Below are positions 1-7,044 of a stretch of 11,135 nucleotides of DNA, in pieces. Made by a program: the position numbers and the translations under genes. The notes beneath the pieces are model-generated. The model was not told the origin of the DNA. It ran no database searches and saw only the letters and a list, made by a program, of their open reading frames with translations. Every line of letters starts with the position of its first letter. The stretch's first letter is position 1. Source of the DNA: Acidobacteriota bacterium (GTDB lineage: Bacteria; Acidobacteriota; Terriglobia; UBA7540). The DNA is taken from NCBI GenBank assembly GCA_003165615.1, contig PLWR01000268.1, forward strand, positions 910-12,044, read 5' to 3'.

Positions 1-1595
1 AGTGCGGCGCGAAATGCCCGCAGTGTGGATAAAGCCAGATCCGGGAAGAACATCGAAAGGAAGGGACCGCCGACGGCCGCATTCTGAAACGTATTCATGT
101 GCGCGCAGGAACGGGGCGCCTCCGCCAGCGCAAAGACTCCATCCTCCGGCTTGCACCAATCGCCGATGGGGTCCTTGGCCTGCGCCCATACACTGCATGG
201 ACCAAAATAGTAGAACGCGTTGATCAGTACATCCGCGAGAAAACCGGGGAGGGTCTTCTCATGGTAGATTTCCGACTGCCAGGCAATGATTCGCTTTAGC
301 AAAGAGGCGTGATGTTGCACGAGATAACTTGCCACCTCTCCGGCATCCGCAAATCGGGAAGCGTACATGTGCGTGTAACGCTTTCCCGTGGTGCCAGGGC
401 CGCCCTTGGGATCGACCTGGCCGTCATGGTAGTTGGCAAGATCCCTCGTGACGATGACTTTCCCACCCGTCCCGGGATTGCCGTTGCCCTCCCACTCCGG
501 CGCATGCCAGGCCAGAACGATTCGCACCACTTTCTCGCTGTGAGGTTCGAGGCTGAATTCCACCGCCAAAGATGAGCCTCCATCATCTCCGGACTCTGGC
601 GCGACGGGCGGTAGCGCGGTCACGATCTTTGTCCATTTGCTGCCATCAACTCCCATGGCGCCGCCCACGCGCACATTTGATTCATCCAGAACACCGAGCA
701 CATAGCCCATGCCCCAGCCCTTGTCTTCCACCCACGTGCCATTGAGACCTGCGGGAGCGTTGCGGCGTTCCGCGTGCGATGGGGGAAGAACAGGCGTGGT
801 GGATAGATCGGTCCAACCCAGGATCTGGTTCCTGCTCCGATGATCGCCAAAGCCCGGAAAGCTGAACGCCAGGGTCCCCGCCTGCTTTTCCGAAGTGGAG
901 TTAGCAAGGTGAACTTCAAAGATTGCGCCCGGCGTGTTGGAGGTCTTGGAGTCTCCCGGAATGAAGGGTGCCCAGGCCCGCACTCCCACTGAAACAGGAG
1001 CGGCGGTTTGGAATTGCGTGTCGGCGATGGGATAATGCCCCCAATAATCGACCCCGATGATCTCTTCCAACCCGGGGGTCTCAAAGAAAGTCATGGGAGG
1101 CCCCAAACTCGGCCGGCAATCTCCCGCGTAGTTTTTGGTTCGCCGGCTGGTGAGCACCCACACCTTGTCGCCGATGCCCAGTCCCAAGTACGGGGTGTTG
1201 AGGGGACCACCTTGCGGAGTGTAATGATTGAATATCGAAGAGTAACCGAAGGCGCCCGAAGCCTCGACGTAAAGCGCTCCGGTGTCGACGCCCCCCAAGG
1301 GCACTCCGGAGACAGGCCGCGGCCGGGAGTCAGCTCCAAACTGTGACCATGAGGCCATCAGTTGGCGATAAACAATCCCCGTCACCGGAGCGGGGTATCC
1401 CGCCGCCTGGAATTTATGCCACTCCGACTCCGGCAAGCCCGCCGGAAATAATTCGCCAAGCCCCTTCAACGCCTGAACCGTGGTACTGGGGCTGACGCTG
1501 GAACTTCCTGAGGAGGGAAAACCCTTCAGCTCCGGATAGGCGCTGCTGATGATCCCCGCCGCAGCCTGCAAGAAATTTCGACGTGAAAATGGCAT
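1..1595 (-). CDS. Tat-exported GH116/DUF608-family glycosidase, C-terminus cut off by the window edge
   Basis: Reading the minus strand from ATG at 1595 gives an uninterrupted frame of 531 codons with no stop before the window edge, so the gene is partial at its 3' end. Residues 4-10 (SRRNFLQ) form a twin-arginine motif followed by a short hydrophobic stretch, which predicts Tat export. Residues around 70-90 contain a VPLGGVDTGALY stretch resembling the GIPLGGIGTG motif of the GH116 N-terminal beta-sandwich. Near residues 488-520 the pattern FALAEAPRSCAHMNTFQ...MFFPDLALS aligns by eye with the segment of human GBA2 that carries the catalytic nucleophile; on that alignment the nucleophile is E492. 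GH116 enzymes act on beta-glucosides or beta-xylosides, and the acid/base Asp would lie beyond the edge. ATG 1595 is preferred to in-frame ATG 1601 because a GAGAAG ribosome-binding-like sequence sits 7 nt before it but only 1 nt before the other. Substrate is unknown. Confidence 0.8.
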   Translation of the reverse strand, partial: MPFSRRNFLQAAAGIISSAYPELKGFPSSGSSSVSPSTTVQALKGLGELFPAGLPESEWHKFQAAGYPAPVTGIVYRQLMASWSQFGADSRPRPVSGVPLGGVDTGALYVEASGAFGYSSIFNHYTPQGGPLNTPYLGLGIGDKVWVLTSRRTKNYAGDCRPSLGPPMTFFETPGLEEIIGVDYWGHYPIADTQFQTAAPVSVGVRAWAPFIPGDSKTSNTPGAIFEVHLANSTSEKQAGTLAFSFPGFGDHRSRNQILGWTDLSTTPVLPPSHAERRNAPAGLNGTWVEDKGWGMGYVLGVLDESNVRVGGAMGVDGSKWTKIVTALPPVAPESGDDGGSSLAVEFSLEPHSEKVVRIVLAWHAPEWEGNGNPGTGGKVIVTRDLANYHDGQVDPKGGPGTTGKRYTHMYASRFADAGEVASYLVQHHASLLKRIIAWQSEIYHEKTLPGFLADVLINAFYYFGPCSVWAQAKDPIGDWCKPEDGVFALAEAPRSCAHMNTFQNAAVGGPFLSMFFPDLALSTLRAFRAA

Positions 1596-1914
1596 CGTCA
1601 TGCTTCTCTACCGTTTCTACCGGGGCCTCGGTCGCAACTTCCGGTGGCAACTGATTTTGACCAGGATTTCCAAATTCATTATTGGGGCGACGGGTAACAT
1701 ACACCCGGCTGCCTCGCCATGCAATCGTCCGTATCGCGCCATCTAAAATGTAACCATGGGTCCATCCAGTGGGGGGGCGAGCTTTCGGACTTTTTGACGG
1801 AAACACCCTATACAAGCTCTTGGTATTGTACAATGGGCATTAGGGTCTAACATTGGTTATTGGTGCTTTATCCACAATGCCCGCGACATTTAAGAAGAGA
1901 GGGACGCGAATTGT
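1596..1914. other. Divergent intergenic region between the GH116-type gene and ilvB
   Basis: These 319 bp must hold the promoters of two divergent transcription units. For ilvB, the best sigma70-like match I see is TTGTAC (1826-1831) with a 16-nt spacer and TAACAT (1848-1853), which is weak on both boxes. No T-box, leader peptide rich in Leu/Val/Ile codons, or terminator-antiterminator structure is apparent. A minus-strand frame stays open from about 1833 into the GH116 gene, but it lacks a ribosome-binding site and overlaps the better-supported gene, so it is not called. Confidence 0.5.
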
Positions 1915-3636
1915 ATGATTAAGACAGGTGCGCAAATTCTTTGGGAGTGTTTGGAGCGTGAAGGGGTGAAGCACGTTTTCGGCTACCCGGGCGGGGCGAT
2001 TCTGCCCGCGTACGACGCGCTGAAACACAGCACCATTCATCATGTGTTGGTGCGGCATGAGCAGGGCGCCACACACATGGCCGATGGATACGCACGCGCC
2101 AGCGGAAAAGTCGGCGTGGCCGTTGCCACCTCCGGGCCGGGCGCCACCAATATGGTTACGGGAATTGCCACGGCCATGATGGACTCCTCTCCCATCGTTT
2201 GCATCACCGGCCAGGTGGGCAGCAAATTGATTGGCTCCGACGCCTTTCAGGAGACCGACATTACGGGCGTCACTTTGCCCATCACCAAGCACAATTATCT
2301 GGTAACGCACTCGAGCGAACTGGCCCGCACCATGCGCGAGGCATTCTACGTGGCCGCGTCCGGACGCCCCGGCCCCGTGCTGGTGGACTTCACCAAGGAC
2401 GCGCAGCAGTCCACTTGTGAATTCGATTGGGAAGCCGCCAAGCCGCAATTGCCGGGCTATCGGCCTGATCTGTCGCCGACTTCCGCCGATTACGCCAAAG
2501 CCCTGAAGCTGATTCAGGAATCCAAACGGCCGGTGATCCTTGCCGGACATGGCATCATACTCTCCGGCGCCATGCAGGAAGTTCGCGAGTTGGCTGAGCG
2601 CACCGGCATACCAGTGACTCTCACGCTGCTGGGCCTGGGAGCTTTCCCCGCCTCCCACCCGCTGAATCTCGGCATGATGGGCATGCACGGAGAAGCCTGG
2701 GTGAACCACATGATCCAGGATGCCGATTTGCTGATCGCCCTCGGCATGCGCTTTGATGATCGCGTTACCGGCAACCTGAAGACCTACGCCCCCAAGGCCA
2801 AAAAGCTTCAGGTGGAAATCGATCCCACGGAAATCAATAAGAATGTCAAAGTGGATGTGGCGCTCATCGGCGACCTTCGCGAAGTTTTGCGCGAGATCAT
2901 CCCGCGCCTCCCGCCGATCGATTGCAGTGAGTGGCGCAATTACATGGACGGGCTCAAGGGTGATTCCGCGGTGCGCGATATTCAGAACCTTCCCGACAGT
3001 GGTCACCTTTATGCCGCGCACGTCATCAACGATTTATGGCAGGAGACGCACGGCCCCGACACCGTGGTGGTGACCGACGTGGGCCAGCACCAGATGTGGG
3101 AAGCGCAATATTTCAAGCACGAATTCCCGCGCTCGCTCATCACATCCGGTGGACTGGGCACCATGGGATTCGCCCTGCCCGCCGCCATGGGCGCAAAAGT
3201 GGCGCGCCCCGAGGCGGAGGTTTGGGTGGTGGTGGGTGACGGCGGCTTCCAGATGAGCATGGCGGAAATGGCCACCATCGTCCAGGAAAACTTGAAAGTC
3301 AACATCGCTATCATCAATAATGGTTACCTGGGTATGGTGCGGCAGTGGCAGGAATTCTTTTACGACCGCAACTATGAGTCCACCCCATTGTTGAGCCCCA
3401 ATTTTGGCAAGCTGGCCGACGCTTATGGAATCCGCAACATCACGGTGACCAAACGCTCTGAGGTGGTTCCGGCAGTGCAAGCAGCGCGCCAACACGCGGG
3501 GGCAGTGCTCATCGATTTCCAGGTTGAGCAGGAGGATTCGGTCTATCCCATGGTTGCTGCGGGAGCGGCGCTGCACGAGATGATTCGGCGTCCCAACCCT
3601 CTGGTGGAAACCGCGGAAGACGAATCGCATTTGTGA
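1915..3636 (+). CDS. ilvB: Acetolactate synthase (acetohydroxyacid synthase), large catalytic subunit
   Basis: This 573-residue ThDP-, FAD- and Mg-dependent enzyme condenses two pyruvates to 2-acetolactate, or pyruvate with 2-ketobutyrate, in cytoplasmic valine, leucine and isoleucine synthesis. The N-terminal ThDP domain shows YPGGAILPAYDAL (24-36) and the catalytic Glu at E49 in VRHEQGATHMADGYARA. ATSGPGATN and the TGQVGSKLIGSDAFQE segment follow. The C-terminal ThDP-binding motif starts GDGG at residue 441 and ends in NN at 468-469, followed by GYLGMVRQWQEFFY. Length is normal for the family. The ATG at 1915 has GAGGG at 1899-1903, a rather long 11-nt spacer. It is transcribed with ilvN, 122 bp downstream. 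At positions equivalent to plant herbicide-contact residues it has Gly (plant P197) and Ala (plant S653), by my recalled alignment; variation there is natural in bacteria. The product call is secure. Confidence 0.98.
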   Translation: MIKTGAQILWECLEREGVKHVFGYPGGAILPAYDALKHSTIHHVLVRHEQGATHMADGYARASGKVGVAVATSGPGATNMVTGIATAMMDSSPIVCITGQVGSKLIGSDAFQETDITGVTLPITKHNYLVTHSSELARTMREAFYVAASGRPGPVLVDFTKDAQQSTCEFDWEAAKPQLPGYRPDLSPTSADYAKALKLIQESKRPVILAGHGIILSGAMQEVRELAERTGIPVTLTLLGLGAFPASHPLNLGMMGMHGEAWVNHMIQDADLLIALGMRFDDRVTGNLKTYAPKAKKLQVEIDPTEINKNVKVDVALIGDLREVLREIIPRLPPIDCSEWRNYMDGLKGDSAVRDIQNLPDSGHLYAAHVINDLWQETHGPDTVVVTDVGQHQMWEAQYFKHEFPRSLITSGGLGTMGFALPAAMGAKVARPEAEVWVVVGDGGFQMSMAEMATIVQENLKVNIAIINNGYLGMVRQWQEFFYDRNYESTPLLSPNFGKLADAYGIRNITVTKRSEVVPAVQAARQHAGAVLIDFQVEQEDSVYPMVAAGAALHEMIRRPNPLVETAEDESHL

Positions 3637-3748
3637 TTTTGGATTTTAGATTTTGGATTTTGGATTGCGCACCGTAACTCCGCTTGTCGGACTATCGTTG
3701 TTGCCCTTGAAATCCTGAACACGAATCCAAAATCCAAAATCCAAAATT
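3635..3748. repeat. ATTTTGG heptad inverted repeat between ilvB and ilvN
   Basis: The left arm (3635-3666) is four tandem heptads of ATTTTGG, one with G to A, ending in ATT. The right arm (3724-3748) is the reverse complement with three heptads. They can pair over about 24 nt with a single mismatch, around a 57-nt loop. The left arm starts within the ilvB stop codon, and the right arm ends just before the ilvN ribosome-binding site. There is no transposase and no clear target-site duplication. The hairpin could tune the ilvB:ilvN ratio by mRNA processing or attenuation, or be a passive dispersed repeat; the sequence does not decide this. Confidence 0.85.
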
Positions 3749-3758
3749 ACAGGACCCT

Positions 3759-4316
3759 ATGCTGAATACATTTGTTGTACACGTGGAGAATAAACCCGGC
3801 GTGCTGACGCGGGTCTCCTCGCTCTTCCGGCGGCGTGCTTTCAATATCGACTCCTTGACGGTGGGACGCACGGAGAAGGCGGAAGTCTCCCGCATGACGA
3901 TTACCGTGGACGCCGACGTGGACCAGGCCAAACGCATCGAAGCCAGCCTTTACAAGCTGGTTAATGTCCTGCTGGTGGAGAACATCACCAATGAACCCAT
4001 CATTACGCGCGACCTGGCCATGATCAAGGTGGCGGCGCTACACCACGATCGCACCCACGTGCTGCAATTGGCGAGCGTCTTCCGGGCACGGGTGGTGGAT
4101 GTGGCGGCGGATTCGGTGACCATTGAAATCACCGGGGGTGAAGACAAGATCAATGGACTTCTGGAAGTGTTAACCCCCTTTGGAATTCTGGAAATGGTGC
4201 GCACCGGCATCGTGGCCATGCGCCGGGGGAAGAAATCCTCAGCGCCTGTCGCGCCTCTGGAAGTGATGAACGAACTCTCCGCCGATGCGGATGATGACGC
4301 GGGGATGTCGGTTTAG
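3759..4316 (+). CDS. ilvN: Acetolactate synthase, small regulatory subunit
   Basis: This 185-residue protein is the ACT-domain regulatory subunit that activates IlvB and confers feedback inhibition by valine. The ACT domain (about 1-80) begins MLNTFVVHVENKPGVLTRVSSLF and continues AFNIDSLTVGRTE...SRMTI. It aligns without gaps at its start to E. coli IlvH as I recall it, and N11, G14 and N29, positions where IlvH mutations relieve valine inhibition, are all present. The C-terminal ALS_ss_C domain (about 85-157) includes ITGGEDKINGLLEVLTPFGILEMVRTGIVAMRRG. The protein is some 20 residues longer than E. coli IlvH, with an acidic tail (DADDD near 177-180) of unknown role. ATG 3759 has AGGA at 3751-3754, a short 4-nt spacer, directly after the repeat hairpin. 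ilvC does not follow, so the next pathway step is encoded elsewhere. Confidence 0.97.
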   Translation: MLNTFVVHVENKPGVLTRVSSLFRRRAFNIDSLTVGRTEKAEVSRMTITVDADVDQAKRIEASLYKLVNVLLVENITNEPIITRDLAMIKVAALHHDRTHVLQLASVFRARVVDVAADSVTIEITGGEDKINGLLEVLTPFGILEMVRTGIVAMRRGKKSSAPVAPLEVMNELSADADDDAGMSV

Positions 4317-4399
4317 CGTCGCGTGTTGCAAGAGCGGGGCTTCGCAGGTTGCGGAAACACCTTACAATACTGTCATCCCGAGCCTTGACAGCCTTGCGG

Positions 4400-4416
4400 C
4401 TGCCCATGATGGGCAG
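4400..4416. terminator. Perfect 8-bp hairpin downstream of ilvN, possible terminator
   Basis: CTGCCCAT and ATGGGCAG form a perfect 8-bp stem with a single central base, 84 nt after the ilvN stop. A weaker 6-bp stem (CTGTCA/TGACAG, 4370-4391) lies just before it. There is no T-rich run after the hairpin, so a role as an intrinsic terminator is only a possibility. Confidence 0.25.
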
Positions 4417-4444
4417 AAACTCGAAGAACACCCAAGCCCATCAA

Positions 4445-4553
4445 TGTCATCCTGAGCCCGTTTTTTGGGCGAAGGACCTCGGCAGTTCGCGGAGGGCGAT
4501 GAAAAGAGCCAACTGCGGGGGTTCTTCGCCCAAAATGCGGGCTCAGAATGACA
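4445..4553. repeat. Imperfect inverted repeat with TGTCATCCTGAGCCC ends
   Basis: The left arm (4445-4476) and the reverse complement of the right arm (4522-4553) agree at 28 of 32 positions. The outer part is TGTCAT(C/T)CTGAGCCCG and the inner part TTTTGGGCGAAG(G/A)A. The centre is 45 nt. A third, partial copy of the outer end (TGTCATCCCGAGCC, 13 of 14 matching) lies at 4371-4384. It behaves as a small non-coding dispersed repeat (MITE-like or REP-like) at a convergent gene boundary. No flanking direct repeat is obvious. Confidence 0.8.
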
Positions 4554-4601
4554 GCGCCTACCGGTTTTTCCACACCCTTTTGTGTCTCGCCCTTTGCCGA
4601 T

Positions 4602-5537
4602 CTACGCGGATTGCAGGGTTCGTTGCTGCACGGATTCGTAACAGGGCACTCCCGTTGATCCCCCCACCGCCTCAATACCGAATGCCGCGCATGCACAGCC
4701 AATCTGCGTGGCGGCGACGGGGTCTTTACCGCAGGAGAGCGCGGCAATAAAACCCGCGTCCCAACAATCGCCGGCTCCGGTGGTGTCCACGACATTGGCA
4801 GGGTAAGCAGGAACTTGCGTCCGTACCTCCCCGTGCGCAACGAAACAACCCTTCGGACCCGTTTTGATTACCACGGCCCCGGCACCAAGCCCGATGAGCC
4901 GATCAACAAGATCCGAAGGGCTGGAGTTGGGGTAAATAACCTGAAGGTCGTCAAAGCTGGGCACCACGTAATCGCAGTGCGGCAGCATGGCCTCCAGGGA
5001 CTCGCGCTTGGGTCCATAGCCGAAGGCTTCATCCAGAAAGGTCACCACGCCGCGCCGCCGCGCCGCCTCCAGAAGGCTCGCCGCCGGCATTCCATCGAGT
5101 CCCGGCAATACCCACACATCTTGATAAAGAAGAAACTTACAATCCAGGGCGCGGCCGATATCGATATCCGCGAGATTGAACGTCACATTGGCGCCGGGGG
5201 TGTGAATAAAGGTTCGGTCGCCGTCAGCGTGAATTCCTACAAACGTGAACGGGGTTGAATCCTTCGCGGAAACACAGATCCCGGAAGTGTCCACCCCCAC
5301 TCGCTCCAGTTCGTTACGGATAAACGCGCCATTGGGGTCATCCCCTACCTTCGAGAAGGCGGTTACCGCCACCCCCATGCGAGCCAGGGCCGATGGGGTG
5401 TTGGCGGCTCCGCCTCCGGGCGCCATCCGAATCCATTCCGTGGTGATCTGCGATTGTACTTTGGGAACGGGGTATTGCTTGATGGGACCACTCAACAGGT
5501 CAACCACCAAGGCTCCAACACAATGAATTTTAGGCAT
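4602..5537 (-). CDS. PfkB/ribokinase-family carbohydrate kinase
   Basis: This 311-residue cytoplasmic kinase transfers phosphate from ATP to a sugar or related alcohol. The N-terminal PfkB signature region is MAPGGGAANTPSALARMG (GGG at 41-43), which lies in the sugar-binding half. The C-terminal signature DTTGAGDCWDAGF holds the anion hole and the catalytic base D257, and VIKTGPKG (224-230) is the usual ATP-site strand and loop. Length is typical for the family. I chose ATG 5537 (MPKIHCVGALVVDLL), where homology begins; the frame is open back to a GTG at 5588, but that stretch runs into a repeat. No strong Shine-Dalgarno sequence precedes 5537. It lies 126 bp downstream of the uronate-isomerase-like gene on the same strand, separated by a facing pair of REP-like palindromes, so co-transcription is plausible. 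The context would fit 2-keto-3-deoxygluconate, fructose or another isomerised sugar as substrate, but the sequence does not settle which. Confidence 0.9.
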   Translation of the reverse strand: MPKIHCVGALVVDLLSGPIKQYPVPKVQSQITTEWIRMAPGGGAANTPSALARMGVAVTAFSKVGDDPNGAFIRNELERVGVDTSGICVSAKDSTPFTFVGIHADGDRTFIHTPGANVTFNLADIDIGRALDCKFLLYQDVWVLPGLDGMPAASLLEAARRRGVVTFLDEAFGYGPKRESLEAMLPHCDYVVPSFDDLQVIYPNSSPSDLVDRLIGLGAGAVVIKTGPKGCFVAHGEVRTQVPAYPANVVDTTGAGDCWDAGFIAALSCGKDPVAATQIGCACAAFGIEAVGGSTGVPCYESVQQRTLQSA

Positions 5538-5563
5538 GGTTTTTTCGGTCTTTCGCTGATCTT

Positions 5564-5667
5564 GTAGCGCTGACCTTGAGGTCAGCACCGATCGGGCACA
5601 GCAAAGCTGGGGCGAGTCGAACGGTGTTCGGCCCTACATCTTGTGCCGACCTCAAGGTCGGCGCTAC
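5564..5667. repeat. Facing pair of GTAG-headed REP-like palindromes (REPIN-like)
   Basis: The left unit (5564-5586) is GTAG followed by the palindrome GCTGACCTTGAGGTCAGC (5569-5586). The right unit, read on the minus strand (5667-5645), is GTAG followed by GCCGACCTTGAGGTCGGC. The two differ by a compensated base pair in the stem, which keeps the hairpin intact, and face each other across 58 bp, so the whole element can also fold as one long stem. The GTAG of the right unit supplies the TAG stop codon (5666-5664) of the uronate-isomerase-like gene. This is the layout of REP doublets (BIME/REPIN). Possible effects are mRNA stabilisation or attenuation between that gene and the kinase. Confidence 0.8.
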
Positions 5668-7025
5668 GTTCCCGCAGCGCTTCCAACCGCCGCTGGCCGC
5701 ATTCCCAGCAGTTCCTGGGGCGTTTCGTAGAGAATCGCATGCGCCACGCGCAGAGCTTCGTTCCGCGAATATTGACCCATCGCAACCTTATCGGCAAGAA
5801 CTGCGGCCAATTGATTCAACACGATCTTCGACTTGCCGTACGTCCAATCCAGGCAATAGGCATCAGAAAAAAAGCCCACCTGCTTGTTCAACGGAACCAT
5901 GTCGAGCCTTTCTTCCATAATCTGGCGCATGGCCGAAGGAAAGAAATTCAGCCACCAATAGCCGCTTAGCGAGAAGTTGGGCAATTCGCGGCACATCGTA
6001 CACAGTGCCTGGTTGCAGTGGCGGCTGGCCAGGAAGCTCTGGAACTTGATCTTCGGGTGCCGGCTGATCATCTCGCCCAGTTGTTTGATGGTGCGCTGCG
6101 AGAGGCGGCTGGCGGTTTCAAACGGCAGCGGCTCAGCGCCCAGGCTGAATTGAAAAACTATCTTGGCGTTGCGAGCTTCCAACGCATTCAGATAGGCTTC
6201 ATTAATGTACGAGGCGTAGATATCGCGCTCTATCGGACCGGCATTCGCTCGCCGAAGCAGTGCCGCGGCCATGCCGTCCTTGCTCACAACTTCCAAGTCG
6301 ATATCGGTGGAAATGTGTGTAGCGGTGGACAGAATCTGGTCGTGGGGGATGTTCGCAACATAGTGGTTCACGGCAGCGTGAACGTCATCCAAGGTCCGGA
6401 TGGTGCGCTCAGTGGAAGGACGCTTCCCTGCCCCGATGGGGCTGGGACTCTCCGGTGTCTTGCCCCAACAGCGTTCCAGCTCATACAGCGCCGTGTCAAA
6501 CTCACCCCATTGGCATCGGGTGAAGAACGCCCACTCCAACGCATATTGAAGGATATCTTTGTCCTGACCACTTTCGCGGCGCGCGTGCTCCGTACAATAG
6601 CGTTTTATGTTGGCACGATTCATGATCTCGCGTTGCCACGCACGATCATCGGCACGCTCTCGAATGAGGTCGTCCAGCCGTTGCCAATTATCTGCCGTCA
6701 ACGGCTCTTTCCACCCGTACAAATCCTCGAGGATCAGGCGGATTCCCCAGGAGATGCTGGTGTTGTGTATGTATTTCAGGTAAGGCAGGGCTTCCTTGAT
6801 GCGCTGATGAGCCTCCGCCACGGTGGGCCAGCCGGGATACTCCGTGAGGCGCGCGCCGGATGGACATCCCGCGCCATAAAGATCGCTCACCGCCATGTGG
6901 TAGAGCAGTATGTCATGCAAGCCTCGCGCTCCCAGCTTGCCATCTACGAGGTGAGTGTGGGCGTCAAGCAGCGGAATCGCGCGCAATCCTTCGCTGATTT
7001 CGTGAAACAAATTTTCATTGGTCAT
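5664..7025 (-). CDS. Uronate isomerase-like protein of the amidohydrolase superfamily (divergent)
   Basis: The 453-residue protein resembles the glucuronate/galacturonate isomerase (UxaC, COG1904) branch of the amidohydrolase TIM-barrel superfamily; canonical members interconvert uronates and ketouronates in the cytoplasm. Metal ligands are visible in LLDAHTHL (H23, H25). LPYLKYIHNTSISWGIRLILEDLYGW (80-105) and the SGYWWLN block (354-360), followed by GFFSDAY with D388, match the UxaC GNWWF...TDSRSF pattern in order and spacing. The QxHxGA-type segment of UxaC, however, reads FQFSLGA (291-297), with Ser294 where I recall His, and TDSRS is SDAYC. The activity may therefore differ from textbook UxaC. 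ATG 7025 has GGAG at 7037-7034 with an 8-nt spacer; a TTG immediately upstream is less likely. A candidate promoter lies just upstream, and a sugar kinase follows. Fold and superfamily are secure; the substrate is not. Confidence 0.75.
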   Translation of the reverse strand: MTNENLFHEISEGLRAIPLLDAHTHLVDGKLGARGLHDILLYHMAVSDLYGAGCPSGARLTEYPGWPTVAEAHQRIKEALPYLKYIHNTSISWGIRLILEDLYGWKEPLTADNWQRLDDLIRERADDRAWQREIMNRANIKRYCTEHARRESGQDKDILQYALEWAFFTRCQWGEFDTALYELERCWGKTPESPSPIGAGKRPSTERTIRTLDDVHAAVNHYVANIPHDQILSTATHISTDIDLEVVSKDGMAAALLRRANAGPIERDIYASYINEAYLNALEARNAKIVFQFSLGAEPLPFETASRLSQRTIKQLGEMISRHPKIKFQSFLASRHCNQALCTMCRELPNFSLSGYWWLNFFPSAMRQIMEERLDMVPLNKQVGFFSDAYCLDWTYGKSKIVLNQLAAVLADKVAMGQYSRNEALRVAHAILYETPQELLGMRPAAVGSAAGT

Positions 7026-7044
7026 CAAAAAATCTCCGGCCTTG

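Larger units (their letters stand above)
4317..4601. other. Intergenic region between convergent ilvN and the sugar kinase
   Basis: The 285 bp between two converging genes contain no credible coding frame and are mostly palindromic: a hairpin at 4400-4416, a partial repeat unit at 4371-4384 and an inverted repeat at 4445-4553. No classical hairpin plus T-tract terminator is visible for either strand, so transcription from ilvN and from the kinase may end in these hairpins or by Rho. Confidence 0.6.

Noticed and set aside
1414..1833. A minus-strand 139-codon open frame across the ilvB upstream region, with a protein-like stretch before 1600
   Set aside because: It starts at TTG without a ribosome-binding site and its second half overlaps, in another frame, the Tat signal of the GH116-type gene. 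At most it is a remnant of an older gene.
1840..3021. A 393-codon minus-strand open frame opposite ilvB
   Set aside because: Antisense shadow of a clearly conserved acetolactate synthase gene; His- and Gly-rich composition is typical of reverse translation of GC-rich codons.
3635..3748. Insertion sequence or MITE with target duplication between ilvB and ilvN
   Set aside because: No transposase, no terminal CA/TG-type ends and no flanking direct repeat; described only as an inverted repeat.
4560..4601. Possible intrinsic terminator after the sugar kinase (ACACCC/TGTGT region)
   Set aside because: The stem is only 4-5 bp and no T-tract follows on the minus strand.
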